Of a DNA stretch of 64,000 bases, positions 32,062 to 43,526 are shown piece after piece. The notes below the pieces were generated by a model. It was not told the origin of the DNA. It saw nothing but the letters and a program-made list of their open reading frames with translations, and made no database searches. This DNA comes from Notospermus geniculatus (Eukaryota; Nemertea; Pilidiophora; Heteronemertea; Lineidae), in the NCBI GenBank assembly GCA_002633025.1, contig NMRB01001303.1, positions 101,176-165,175 on the forward strand. The letters are read 5' to 3'. A program made the translations under genes and the position numbers. Position 1 is the first letter of the stretch, and the number at the start of each line of letters is the position of its first letter.

Positions 32062-33057
32062 TTAAATTTCCGGATAAAGAGTGTAAACACGGCGACATTT
32101 ACTGGTAAACCACTTTTTCCACTCACCTGCTACGTTATGAAGCGACATTCGATTGAGTATTGAAACAATAACTCTTATCTTGAAAAATGTAAATTTTAAT
32201 GGTATAATATTCGAAACTATCGCTCCTCCTCTAAAGCATCCGAGATCAACAGTGGTAAGTAGATGTTTTGGTCCTAAGTTCCTAAACTTGTACATCACTC
32301 ACTATTCCTGCAGTTGTGTTACTAGTTAGTAGTACCTAGCCTTACCGGGAAGTGATATCATAGTATCCTTCTTCCTAAACCACAAACCAGTTTTTGATTG
32401 CTGAAACAAATCCGAATGAAACCAGAACGCACTGAGGAATATCCGAAGTATAATAGTCACATGCAATCTGTGAAATTTTATTGCTGCATTTTTGGCCTCC
32501 AAAACCCTAATCCTGTCAGAAAAATTCACCGACAGACGGTAAACCATTTCATGTCCTATGTGCCGTGCGTGGCAATTATATATTGTGACGATAATCTTGT
32601 GGTCGCCTGGGCAGATCGAAACAGCACTTTCCATGTCCTGGTGTATCTTCCAGTAGGTTATGGCGTATAGGCCGGAAACAGGGCTCCACCATTCCAAACA
32701 CCTATCTCTCCTGTTTATCAATACACGACCGACGTAATTTCCAGTCCTGAAGTCGTACAGGGGCAAAACTGGTTTCAGTCGCCATATTCTCCACCCAATC
32801 TTCTGCAACAAGAACATCACAGTGTATTTCACAGTAGTGGTGGTGAGAAGTTGGGCCGATCTCTGCTGTCTGAAGATGTACGACACGTTGTGAAGCAGCC
32901 TGTAGCTTGCGCCGTCTGCGTCGAGAGCGTACGAAAGACATCGATAACGGTAAGTTTGCACATCATTACGTTGAATGAAAATAACCATGGGCAGAGTGGG
33001 ATGAAAATTCATGACATGATAACGTCTTTTTCCACTGTATTTTGGAATCAATGAAAA
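32062..33057 (-). pseudogene. Unrecognised protein family, copy 2: main exon
   Basis: Starts at 33057 after a conserved AG (minus strand cgatcag|TTTTCATTG) and reads FSLIPKYSGKRR... for about 240 residues in one frame, then stops. Homology to copy 1 (7208-8238) continues in another frame as VMYKFRNLG...TVDLGCF...IPLKF to about 32062. A GTAAGG follows SLPG at 32345, but copy 1 is collinear across this point, so it need not be a real splice site. No ATG lies at the exon start, which fits an internal exon fed by the exon at 33406-33539; both junctions are phase 0 at this boundary. The function is unknown. The two copies have different lesions. Confidence 0.65.
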
Positions 33058-33405
33058 CTGATCGTATTCTCGATAATCTCCGTTTCGACTCTAGAATTAT
33101 TGGTAAAAATCGTAGACTGCAGAATATTAGAGACCTTAGATCCGTCACGTCGCCGTCCCCGTCCCCGTCGCGGGCAAACAACGTCACGGCGTCATGGCGT
33201 AATGCACTGCTGATTCCTGAACACAGAGGAGTTTTGGGGGCATCAGAAAAAACATCGATTGTCGTGAATCTATTCAAAGATTGAGTAAATACACGTTTTG
33301 TCGGCCCGCTAGGAGACATGAAGCAAAAATATATGCCTTAAATATATCCGAGATTCGACAGTAAACTGGTCAAAATTCACGACGAAAAGTTGGAAATTTA
33401 CTCAC

Positions 33406-33539
33406 CTCGTCAGAGCTTCCACGCCGTATTACAGTCCGCCGCAATCTTCTCCACCCGGAGGAATCCCCACCAATTGATGAAGTACGACGCAGAAATGGGA
33501 ACCACGGTAGGGACGGCGACGTGACGGATCTTAAGGTCT
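33406..33539 (-). CDS. Candidate upstream exon of the unrecognised family
   Basis: The minus-strand frame reads (E)TLRSVTSPSLPWFPFL...RRGSSDE and ends exactly at a consensus donor (GACGAG|GTGAGTAAA; intron starts 33405). Joining it to the exon at 33057 keeps the frame (E|FSLIPK) across a 348-nt intron. A plausible acceptor (AAAATAG) is at 33540. The peptide is Arg/Ser-rich and has no known motif. A partial second copy lies at 62311-62425, and an inverted piece at 33125-33175. Expression is unproven. Confidence 0.45.
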
Positions 33540-33760
33540 CTATTTTCTTGACGATCTTGCAAATTGTATATTTTTTATGATATCTCACTAACTAATTTTT
33601 GGTTAATGTTTCCGTTTATTAACGTTTCTAATATAACTCCATCATTGTTGTGACCACTGAACCATTTTCAAAGAGGTTAATCTAGCTTTCATGTCCCCAT
33701 TACTTTTATTTTTATATGTGATGTTTTTGTATATGAAAAAAAGTATTTCCGTCATGAATG

Positions 33761-35085
33761 AAATGGTCCATGGACCATGTGCTCACCGTTTGAACAGTGT
33801 AATGACCGAGAGAGGTGCAAGTCAGTTATGAGCAATATCGGTCAAGTCATTCCCAAGTTGCAGGACTTCAATGATTTGGGGGTTATGCCACCTGGCGGGC
33901 ATATTGGATGTCCGATCGGGCCAAAACTTCGCATGCACATAAAGGTCATCTAGAGGGAGCCACATAGCACATTTGAGCACTCTGGGTCAAGTCGTTCCTG
34001 AGTTATATCACATTTGATGATTTTCGGGTTACGCCACCTGGCGGCCATATTGGAAATTTAATCAGGCCGAAATTTGACGTGCTTGTAAAGGTCATCAAGA
34101 GGGAGGTAAATATCAAGTTTGAGCACTCTGGGTCAAGCCGTTCCTGAGTTTTAAGCACTTGGATGATTTTCAGTTGACGCCACCTGGCGGCCATATTAGA
34201 TGTCCGATCGGGCCGAAACTCGGTGTTTTTGAAGGTACCCCTCTAATACACGTTTATGCAAGATATGAAGACTCTCGGTGAAATAATTAAGAACTATGGC
34301 AGGTTCGTTACTTTTGTCGAACTTTGACCTCTGTGACCTTGAAAAGTAGGTCAAATCAAAAACCCGTTACGGTATATATCGGGTGTCCCAAAAAAAGTGA
34401 ACCGCTTTTTGACAAGTATTTTCTCAGCGATAGATACACCGAATTTATTGGAAATTTTCACAGAGTAATCTCAGGGTATCATCAACAAGTCTGCAAAATA
34501 TCCAAGAGATCGGTCACACATTGTGCGAGTATTGTCAAATTCAAAACAGCATGTTAAAAAATCCAATATCAGAGCTAATGCAATTTGACCTTCATCATGT
34601 TCACGCAGGTGTTGACATGCTGTTTTGAATTTGACAATACTCGCATAATTTGCGACCGATCTTCTAGATATTAGACTTGTTGATGATACCCTAAGGTTAC
34701 TCTGTGAAAAATTCCAATGAATTCGGTTCATCTGTCGCTGAGAAAATACTTGTCAAAAAAAGCGGTTCACTTTTTCTGGGACACCCGATATGTTATACCG
34801 GTATATCCTAATTAGATACACCTATGAAAAAAAATTGGAGATGATCCAGTAATTAGTTCAGGAGTTATTGCACTTTTTGTGGTTTTTTTGGTTTTGGCCA
34901 CCTGGAGGCCAAGCCAAGAATCGAATCGGACCGAAACTTGCTGTCATAGGTCATCTGACCTAGGGGTATATATGTACCATGTTTCAGATCAATAGCTCCA
35001 GCGGTTACGTAACGTGCCTTACTAACGGACGACGATGGACGAGGGACGCGGACCGACGACAAAATCTCACGGGTGAGCTAAAAAG
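33761..35085 (+). mobile_element. 145-bp-module element (second copy)
   Basis: Begins at ATGGTCCATGGACCAT (33766). Blocks gccacctggcgg lie at 33887, 34033 and 34179 (146-bp spacing). 'gacctctgtgaccttgaaaag' follows near 34328, a related block (gccacctggaggcc) near 34898, GAC-rich DNA at 35020-35055, and the hairpin CTCACGGGTGAG at about 35062-35075. It contains the mariner-like MITE at 34379-34788. Confidence 0.75.
34379..34788. mobile_element. Mariner-like MITE with TA target duplication
   Basis: The ends TCGGGTGTCCC and GGGACACCCGA continue as about 95-bp inverted arms (AGTGAACCGCTTTTTGACAA). TA lies at each edge. The duplicated locus at 63251-63266 preserves the empty site (ggtatatatgttata), which confirms the exact insertion with a TA duplication. 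410 bp, no frame. Confidence 0.85.
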
Positions 35086-35219
35086 CAATTAGACGCACTG
35101 AAAATGTTTCTTTTCTTTGGAAGTACTTAGAAAATGAGTGCGACACCTTGTTGAAGATCAAGCACGAATCCACTGTGTCATACTCACGTTTAAATCTTAC
35201 AGGCAATTTTAGACCGAAA

Positions 35220-36146
35220 GGGCATGGGCTGTTAAGGAGATGACATGCAAGTTGTGCAAAACTCGGAAATGGCTGAACCAATCGCAACCAAAATCACAGG
35301 GTGGTTTACTTTTGTTGAGTGATTGAAAACTGTACCGCAATAATTAATCTTGACTGACCCTGACCTATAGATTTAAAACAATGCATATTTTTAAATGCCC
35401 AGAAATATAAGAAATAATCATCATTTGAAGCTCTAACTTCACATGAACATTAAGTCCAGAATATCAATTGAAAGGAGTCTAATATTTTTAATGCATTTCC
35501 ACTAGATATGTAGGAAATGAAACAAAGAAAACTTGAGATTTGTGGGNGATGCAACAAATTCAGACGTTCATCAGTTTCATTCATGCAAACCTATGTTACC
35601 TCACCACTGGGAACTTTAAAAATATGATGCAACAAAGTCACAGAACATTATCTAACCTAGGCTCATACATCTTGCTATGCAAAGACATAGGCCTAGGAGC
35701 CTAACACATCGGCCTCTGTACATCCATAGTGAGCTAGAAAGTGGACCTTCTGGAACCTCTGCTTTGTGCACCATTTTGGATACATTTTACAAAATCACTC
35801 CAAAGTCTATCTTTGTTGGACAAATTTAGCAATATCTCAAAATATTGCCCTCGGCAGGTATGTAACCTTACTTTATATGTTTGTTTGAATGTGATAACTT
35901 TATTGCCTGTTCAAGAAAATGACTTTTCCTTTTACAACTTTTTGAAACTGAGTTTCTTACTGTAAAACAAAAGAGGGTTGCATAACAGTCGATCCTGATT
36001 GATATTGAGGGTCCATATTAAACATAAATCAAGGTGGGAGGAGTAAATTTTGTACCAGGGATCTGTAAACATGAAAACTTGACACTCACTTTTCATGGCT
36101 GTGACTCAGTGTGTTTACTTCCCCTAAGCCTTAACAGCCCATGCCC
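35220..36146. mobile_element. Spy-like DNA transposon, both ends intact
   Basis: The 18-bp inverted ends are GGGCATGGGCTGTTAAGG. Left flank is GACCGAAA, right flank TTTACCTCG. Two empty copies of this site occur in the window: 63816-63832 (gaccgaaatttacctcg) and, inverted, about 59619-59635. The insertion is therefore exactly between AAA and TTT with no target duplication, the defining behaviour of Spy transposons. The inner left region (35266-35546) matches the copy at 28 kb. The interior contains the single N at 35547, so the middle may be misjoined. No transposase frame is seen. Confidence 0.8.
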
Positions 36147-36745
36147 TTTACCTCGACAGCCCTAATGGCAGGCCTGCCACGCCTACCTGCATTATATGCC
36201 ATATTCGGCGCCACAAACGCCTGCAGAGCTTGAAATTCAGTTCAGGTATCTAGATAGATGATAGAGATTGCATCTGGACAGGTCATTTCAAAATGACGCC
36301 TTTTTAAAGATCGCCGCTTTTTTGAAATCAGACGTGCTAAAGTCTCTCATCTTCGGGTGGTCTCGCTCAGCCGCGATTGTTGTTGTAATCTCCACAAGTA
36401 AACGTTGACTCCCAATGGGCCGTGTAATCCATCAAGCAAACTGTCTTCGACTTTCTCTTTGTTTATGCGGAACATATGACTGCATGGCAGCTAAGTTTAT
36501 CATGCATTGTTGGTAAATATGTCGTTTCTAGTCAGGATAATGAGGACATTACTGCGATTCACCCCAAAATATACTTACTTCAACTGCCACTTGATATCAC
36601 GCTGCAGCGCGACCACGATTCCCACCACGCTCAGCGAGCAGTTGTGCGGTTGCGCCACATTCGATCCACTTCCTCTTCACCACGGAAGTCACGGTAAAGC
36701 GTTAATTACGGTACAGTGTGACGGCCCAGTCTGATCACATCACAT
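36147..36745. repeat. Segment duplicated in inverted orientation at 59190-59690
   Basis: Matches the complement of 59190-59640 over several hundred bases (for example acctcgacagccctaatggc, ctgcagcgcgaccacgattc, gtgcggttgcgccacattcg). Both ends carry gtgacggcccagtctg. No gene is recognised in either copy. Confidence 0.8.
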
Positions 36746-37680
36746 ATACATGGCAAGATTTAGGGAAGAGAGCGCATGCGTCTCGCATGAATCGATATCC
36801 ACACTGATGATGGGGTCGTCTCCACAGTGAATATCTGTATTGTGTCTCTCAACAATTATGTCATTGTTGACCTCAAGACAATCGTGCTTTCTCTACTAGG
36901 CGACCAACAGCATCTCTTCTGTCTCTGGTGCTGAAGGGTAGTATGTAAACACTGAAATGTTTCAAAAGAAATGAAACGACCGAAAAAACATGCTAAATCT
37001 GAAGTTGCATGGCAGAAACGGTGTAATTTCGTTATTTCCAGTTCATTTTTAGCACTTTCATAGCATAATAGATAATAAACAAGAAGTCAATCTCCAGAAT
37101 TCACGAATTTTCGACCCCAACCGGGGTCTTTTTCAAGTGGAACTTTACAATCTGAAACTCTAGAAAAGACTGAGCTGAAACCCGAATGTAGAACTACATA
37201 ACCTGTGTAGACAGGACAAACAAGCAATTAAGGAAAGAATAGCGACCAAGCCCCACGGGTGGCCGCTGGACAATTAAGGAGAAACTAATTCAGCTGAAAG
37301 ACAACGGGTTGAATAACTGCAGGGTTGCTCAGCCTGACCACAAGCAGAGTGTAAGCAACTGGCGCAGGGCTTCATTTGGCTGAAAGAAAGTCTATAAATT
37401 AATAAATACATAACAAGCACAAAGCGAAAAGATGCACAAAGGTCAACACAAAGTAAAGGAATATAAAGGAAGTCAACTTCCAGATTTGTAGGAAAAAAAC
37501 AGAATGGATAATGCCAATCACTGAGCAATGAGAAGAATAGGGCGAGGAGGAATAGAGCAAAAAAGGGGGGAGGGAAAAACAAGGCCTAGACCAGAAGGGG
37601 AGCCACGAACCCTCCGCAACTGGAAAACCTAAAACGAAATAGGCCTAACAGGGTGGGAGAAAAGAAAGAACACGAATGCA
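36746..37680. other. No gene recognised
   Basis: Includes a small motif gaccccaaccggggtc (37110-37125) able to form a hairpin. The open frame on the minus strand near 37274-37582 is F/L-rich low-complexity translation without a motif. Confidence 0.4.
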
Positions 37681-37990
37681 CGAATGCACCATACTACCCA
37701 GAGACTGGGTAGTATGGTGGTGCCACACTAGGCGTCACCACGTTACGGTGAACTTACTCTAAATTCCCACTTACCTGTCCCATTCCTGAACTCGGAAAAA
37801 AATGCCTAAGTCCGAAGTTGAAGATAATGGGGTGGGGGTATGGTCAGAAACAGTAATGTTCTGGATCAATAAAAATGACTTATCAAGGGACATACGGTCA
37901 TGTTTGCCAGGGCATGACGTGACAATGGAGATCCTGTGGCGCAACGTGAGTTCAAGGTAATGTTCGTTGGTGCATACGGCCCTAAATGTC
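37681..37990. repeat. Hairpin plus repeat shared with 31587-31765 (inverted)
   Basis: GCACCATACTACCCA and its complement form a hairpin at 37685-37722; its right half plus the following 'gccacactaggcgtcaccac' recurs at 40452-40507. From 37755 to 37935 the sequence is the almost exact complement of 31587-31765. The end 'cgttggtgcatacggccc' matches the foldback family of 10389-10534. Confidence 0.7.
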
Positions 37991-38206
37991 CTCCTTAACT
38001 TAAGTTAGGTAATCGCTATGTAACCGGTCAAAATTAATGCATTTAATGCATGAAGAAAGATCTCTAAGAACCTACATTGATCATAATGGTTTGGCCAATC
38101 TTTTGCCTCCACGTCGGTTGACTACAGGTGTCCTCACTCAACTCCTTCCATGCCTCCACCGACGTCAGCAAAAAAGACTAGCCTGATGCACGACCTCGAC
38201 GAGTAA
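37991..38206. other. No feature recognised
   Basis: Short AT-rich spacer between repeats. Confidence 0.3.
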
Positions 38207-38356
38207 AGGCGGTGACAGACTAGTGCGTACGCGACGCGGAGCGACGCGTTTTCTTTTGTGTTTTTGCGCTCCACTGCACATGGTGCTCAGTGGTGCCTGA
38301 AAACACAAAAGAAAACGCTTAGCTCCACGCCGCGTCGCGCTAGTCTGTCACCGGCT
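38207..38356. mobile_element. Foldback MITE
   Basis: Arms of about 60 bp (GGCGGTGACAGACTAGTGCG against the complement ending at 38356) are rich in CGACGCG. The loop is about 35 bp. Confidence 0.7.
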
Positions 38357-38357
38357 T

Positions 38358-38500
38358 AAGCCTAGGGATACACTGAACGCGATTTACCCCATCGCGCGCG
38401 ATTTTCGCACGAATCTCTTTGTTTCGGAGGCATTGCGGCATGAAATAACAAAGAAACAACGCGCGCGATGGGTAAATCGCGTTCAGTGTATCCCTAGCCT
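38358..38500. mobile_element. Foldback MITE at gap edge
   Basis: AAGCCTAGGGATACACTGAA starts an arm of about 55 bp whose complement ends in CCCTAGCCT at 38500, directly before the N run. Palindromes like this commonly break assemblies. Confidence 0.75.
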
Positions 38501-39264
38501 NNNNNNNNNNNNNNNNNNNNNNNNNNNNNNNNNNNNNNNNNNNNNNNNNNNNNNNNNNNNNNNNNNNNNNNNNNNNNNNNNNNNNNNNNNNNNNNNNNNN
38601 NNNNNNNNNNNNNNNNNNNNNNNNNNNNNNNNNNNNNNNNNNNNNNNNNNNNNNNNNNNNNNNNNNNNNNNNNNNNNNNNNNNNNNNNNNNNNNNNNNNN
38701 NNNNNNNNNNNNNNNNNNNNNNNNNNNNNNNNNNNNNNNNNNNNNNNNNNNNNNNNNNNNNNNNNNNNNNNNNNNNNNNNNNNNNNNNNNNNNNNNNNNN
38801 NNNNNNNNNNNNNNNNNNNNNNNNNNNNNNNNNNNNNNNNNNNNNNNNNNNNNNNNNNNNNNNNNNNNNNNNNNNNNNNNNNNNNNNNNNNNNNNNNNNN
38901 NNNNNNNNNNNNNNNNNNNNNNNNNNNNNNNNNNNNNNNNNNNNNNNNNNNNNNNNNNNNNNNNNNNNNNNNNNNNNNNNNNNNNNNNNNNNNNNNNNNN
39001 NNNNNNNNNNNNNNNNNNNNNNNNNNNNNNNNNNNNNNNNNNNNNNNNNNNNNNNNNNNNNNNNNNNNNNNNNNNNNNNNNNNNNNNNNNNNNNNNNNNN
39101 NNNNNNNNNNNNNNNNNNNNNNNNNNNNNNNNNNNNNNNNNNNNNNNNNNNNNNNNNNNNNNNNNNNNNNNNNNNNNNNNNNNNNNNNNNNNNNNNNNNN
39201 NNNNNNNNNNNNNNNNNNNNNNNNNNNNNNNNNNNNNNNNNNNNNNNNNNNNNNNNNNNNNNNN
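38501..39264. other. Assembly gap (764 N)
   Basis: Unknown bases. Open frames crossing it are artefacts. Confidence 1.
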
Positions 39265-41619
39265 CCACACCGAAATGTTTAGTGTACGCAAAACCAGCCA
39301 TGGGCGCAGCCATCTTTGATGCAATGCATTATGCCCATGAGTAGCCAGGACTCTGTATAAGAATGCGACAAAATTGTCAGATATTTCCTAAAATCTCTCG
39401 TAGTGCTCGTGGTGGTGTTAGGGGCATCCGGGCGTGCCACAAACGGCGTTGTCTTCGAAGGGATCAAACAAGCAGTTTTCTACCAGGCCCACAAACGTTG
39501 CTTGATAAAGAAGCTTTTAAACCAGTTGACATGATACATTCTTAGCGGCCTGGTCTCAATAAGGAGGTTTTTATTTCAATCAGGCATTAGTTCTAGTATA
39601 CGCGCGACAGCAACTTCAACTTTATTGTGAGCATAGCTATACTTACTACCTATGCAATGATACCATTGCCAAATGTATTCATTGCCTACCAAAAAAGCTG
39701 TCGGCGTTTTCATGTGAACTCGGCGAGACAAATTTACTCTGGCCAGCCGACATCAATCATTATTCATAGGCTCAAACCGGCGCATTGTGTACGAGTGACA
39801 CAAGGCCTATTGCGCCTTACAGTCATGTAACTTTCGTCCACTGACAGTACCTTACCTCACTGTCAATAATCATGTGAGCCAACCAGTGGAATGGGGTGGA
39901 TCCTAATCAACACGTCATAGCAACACGCTGCGCGAGGTGGGTTTGGACATGAGAAATTGATTCTACCTTTGAATGCCGGCCCAAGCCGACCAACTAATGG
40001 GCATGCGCAAGACCTACTGCGCATGCGCAGCTTAGTACACATTGCTTCTATGCAAAACATTTCGGTGTGCAATAGTAAGAATTTTTACGGCTCCCTTGTC
40101 AGTATAAGAACCAAGTCATACTTGTTCGCGGATCGTCAAGCGCATGAAACTGATCGCAGGTTTCCAAGGCTTGAATGTGCACAGCCTGATTACAGTTCTG
40201 TTGAACCTTTGTCATTACACCATTCATAGCATAATAGCATAATATTATGTTTTATGTTGTTTGTGCATCTCAAAATCTCTCAAAACACGCGTTTTCCGTT
40301 CAAAACACTGTTTAAATGACACGATGCTTCCCATTCATTCAAGGTCTCCGATCCCCATGGAAGTAGTCGCTTCAGAAATTCTCTATGCGATTATATGTAA
40401 TACAGAACATTTAACACGCCAAAACTCTAACTTTACAAAAACCACTGAACAGAGACTGGGTAGTATGGTGGTGCCACACTAGGCGTCACCACGTTACGGT
40501 GTACTTACGTTGTGGAGCCTGATTACAGTTCTGTTGAACCTTTGTCATTACTCACTAACTAAACCATAATTGTGATAAAGTATAACTAAACTTTATTACA
40601 ACGCTTATGCCTTAAAGCCACACTGTATTGAATTCAGAAATTGCTTACGTCCTCCGACGTTAATGTAGTGTAAAATGTACTATACTCTATCTCAATACAT
40701 TAGAGCTCTGCCTGCAGTTTTTTCAATGTGTGCTGAAAACTAGGTCTTGATTCTTTGAAGTACGTATCAGGCAAGCATTTTAGGGACCATCACGAGGCTA
40801 TGACACCTCTACCTGCACACTCCTAACACTTTGAAAAAGTCGTAAAATCAATACTTTAATGTAGAGTAATACCAAAAGTCAACACTTCACAACTTACAGT
40901 TACACAAAGATCAGCACTTCAACCTACACGAAGATCAACATATCTCGCGTCTGGTAAACATCATCATCTCACCTACTGGGAGTTACCCAAAATTGAACAC
41001 ATCTCTAATGAACTCCTTACGAGGTACCATATGCACATAATCAACACCGACTCTGTCTTCCACAGCCTAACTTGCGTACCTTTTCAGGTTCATGGCCGCA
41101 AGCAACTGCTGCAGTGGCACCGGTGGGCCTGAAAGACTTGGGTCCATAGCCCATGCCCTTTAACCCTGCCAAATCTATAGCTTACTGTCAAAATCTTGCC
41201 AACTGCACTACCTGATAATGGCTTGTAGGGCCTAGTCAAAGAAACAAACACCACACCGCCAGCAGAGGCCCTAGCCTGCTGGGTTCGTTCCATGTAACAC
41301 ATTACGACTGGATCACACTTCATAGGTACCGTAACATCACCTCAAAACCACTTCTGGAAGTATCATTCTTGATTCCCAAAAACTTACATTTTAGACCACC
41401 TCGAACAAATTCTATCTGATTCTCCTTGAACAGGATGGGTACAACACAATCATCTACTAGGTCATAGTTCACCGATTTAGGCGCTATGTCGGAAGGCCTC
41501 AATTAATTACCGGTACCTTTCATGATATACTTTCTCTTTGTCACTCGCCGTGGTTATTTTCTATGAGGAATTTGTGTGAGGCCACAGTGGGCCTTAACGG
41601 TAAGAAACTGCAAAAAAAA
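39265..41619. other. No gene recognised; short direct repeats and an NRF-1-like palindrome
   Basis: CTGCGCATGCGCAG at about 40017-40030 matches the NRF-1/P3A2 site. A direct repeat of about 36 bp (agcctgattacagttctgtt and following) occurs at about 40182 and 40517. 'tagcccatgccctttaacc' at about 41146 resembles a Spy-like right end followed by TTT, but no left end was found. No coding exon is supported. Confidence 0.4.
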
Positions 41620-42264
41620 GTTAAGGCGATAAAACATATACTAGGTGTCACCCAATACCATGGAGAATCGACTCATGAATAAACGAAAAAAAAATCGGTT
41701 GGGAAATTTCTGTGAAATACGTGTTTTTCAAATTCATGTACATTTTCCTGTACATTTATGTATATACAAAGTAGATAGCAAAGCCCTACCCGTAGTTTCT
41801 ATTTTCAGCACATTTTACATTAGATGACACTTTTACGGGATTCTCCATGGAGCATTTGATAGAAACCACCCAGATATATTTTAGCAGATGAAATATCAAA
41901 ATCACAAAATTGGGTAGTTTGTCCCTTAAAATTCAATGTTAGACCCTAAGTCAAATAATGAGTGGTCAAAACAACCCCAATAACAATTTGATATTTTATC
42001 AGCTGGAATTAATTACGGTAATTTCCACCTAATGCTCCATTGAGAACCCCGTAAAAGTGAAATCGACTGCAAAATGTCCTGAAAATGGAAACTACGGGAA
42101 GGATTGGTCATGTACTTTGTATATACATAAATGTACAGGAAAAGGAACATGAATTTGAAAAACACATATTTCACAAAAATTTCCAAACCGATTTTTTTCG
42201 TTCCTTCATGTGTCGATTCTCCATGGTATTGGGTGACACCTAGTATAAGTTTTATCGCCTTAAC
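41620..42264. mobile_element. Foldback element with about 230-bp arms and TTAA near both ends
   Basis: The left end is GTTAAGGCGATAAAAC and the right end is GTTTTATCGCCTTAAC. The arms (about 41620-41860 and 42035-42264) share gtgtcacccaataccatgga and several imperfect blocks. TTAA sits one base inside each end, which would fit a piggyBac-type target, but the palindrome makes this ambiguous. No transposase is seen. Confidence 0.75.
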
Positions 42265-42299
42265 TTTTGCACATGAGGCCTCAGAACGTCTTCAAAATA

Positions 42300-43030
42300 T
42301 ATCATTTTTAGCCGCTTGGCCGCAAGGCCCAGCAGGGCTTATGCTGTGGTTGGGGTCATTGAGTGGTGGTCTGTCGTGCGTCAGTCCGTACGGCGGTACG
42401 TCCGTAAACTTTTGGTTCGTTAGCGCTCTAGCGCCTTTATTTTTTGACGAATATTTTTTATCTTTGGTAGGTGTATATATGGGCCTAAGATCTAGATCGA
42501 GTTCGATTTTGACCACAGTTGGATTCCTATTTTGGCCTCCAGGGGGCGTTTTGTGTGAAAATTTCAAAGGGCTATATTTTGATAATGGTTTGAACTATGA
42601 TGTTGAAACTTTGTACACGTGTACCTCTAGGTTATAGCAACCTACAGACAGAATTTTCGTGAAGTCTGATTCTTGACTTTGCCACTAGGGGGCCAAAACC
42701 AAAATCACTGAAAGTACTGTTTCTCCCTTCCCAACAGACGGATCTTTGTCAAATTTTTATCATGGGTATATCTAATAGGGATACATAAGATAAAGTACTT
42801 GAGTTTTTAATTTGACCTACTTTTCAAGTTCACAGAGTTCAAAGTTCGCCTTAAATTACGAAATTCGCCTGAAATTACGAATTTTTGTAACGGTTTGACC
42901 TATTGCTTTGAAACTTTGCACGTATCTACATACCTCTAGGCTGTAACAACTCAGATAAATTTTCGGCAAAATCTGATTCTTGACTTTGCCACTAGGGGGC
43001 CACACTGCTTCAAGCCAAGCGGGCACAGTG
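42300..43030 (+). mobile_element. Module element with CTCF-like boxes (DINE/pearl-like family 3)
   Basis: Begins with a small hairpin region (ggccgcaaggcc), then a GTC-rich tract (gtcgtgcgtcagtccgtacg, 42372-42402). Blocks follow: ggcctccagggggcgttttg (about 42533), gccactagggggccaaaacc (about 42681) and gccactagggggccacactg (about 42989). Between them lie 'tttgacctacttttcaagttcacagag' and 'catgggtatatctaatagggat', which are shared with the 145-bp-module copies. Non-coding. Confidence 0.65.
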
Positions 43031-43526
43031 CCAGGCGATATTGGGGAAAGTTTGTGAGACAATGTGCATGAGAGTTGTGAATAGATAATAAACCATGAGC
43101 ATTACAACCAATCAGCGTACGCCGATCATTCCATTATGAGGGGTGCGAGGTTGGCGAGAGGAAAATGTGACATCGTTCGCCGCAGTGTAGCCTAAATCCA
43201 GCGAAGAAATCGCCGAAAAAACTAAAATGATGATAAAAATCATGAATGCATCGGGTCACCTACATTCCTCTATTCATATAATATAAAATAATATACGTTT
43301 TTCGTATTTTTGTCATGATTTTACGTATTTGTTAAAACATATAGGGTCGTTTCATCTGGTCAGTGTCATTTGAAACGTTTCAATGTTTACATACTACCGT
43401 GCTGAAGTATAGTATTCTTTCGTTTTACATTTATTAATTTTAGGCCTATTCTGCACCAAATTTTATGTCCCCATATCTGCGTGGCATTAGAATATGCAGA
43501 TTGGAGTTCAGATGTCAGTCACTTAC
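43031..43526. other. No gene recognised; probable intron side of the PAN exon
   Basis: Lies downstream (minus strand) of the donor at 43526. AT-rich, no exon seen. Confidence 0.35.

Larger units (their letters stand above)
33430..36265. repeat. Duplicated segment, copy A (partner 62311-63867)
   Basis: Nearly identical to 62311-63867 in the same orientation from the exon-like stretch (agtccgccgcaatcttctcc) through the module element to 'cctgcattatatgcc'. The differences are insertions private to each copy: the mariner-like MITE at 34379-34788 and the Spy-like element at 35220-36146 here, and another MITE at 63258-63447 there. Beyond about 36147 it is also homologous, inverted, to 59190-59690. 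Confidence 0.85.

Noticed and set aside
38433-39344. Long open frames across 38.4-39.3 kb
   Set aside because: They consist almost entirely of N from the assembly gap.
41140-41166. Possible solo Spy end (tagcccatgcccttt)
   Set aside because: Eleven to fourteen matching bases followed by TTT, but no matching left end within 2 kb; chance not excluded.
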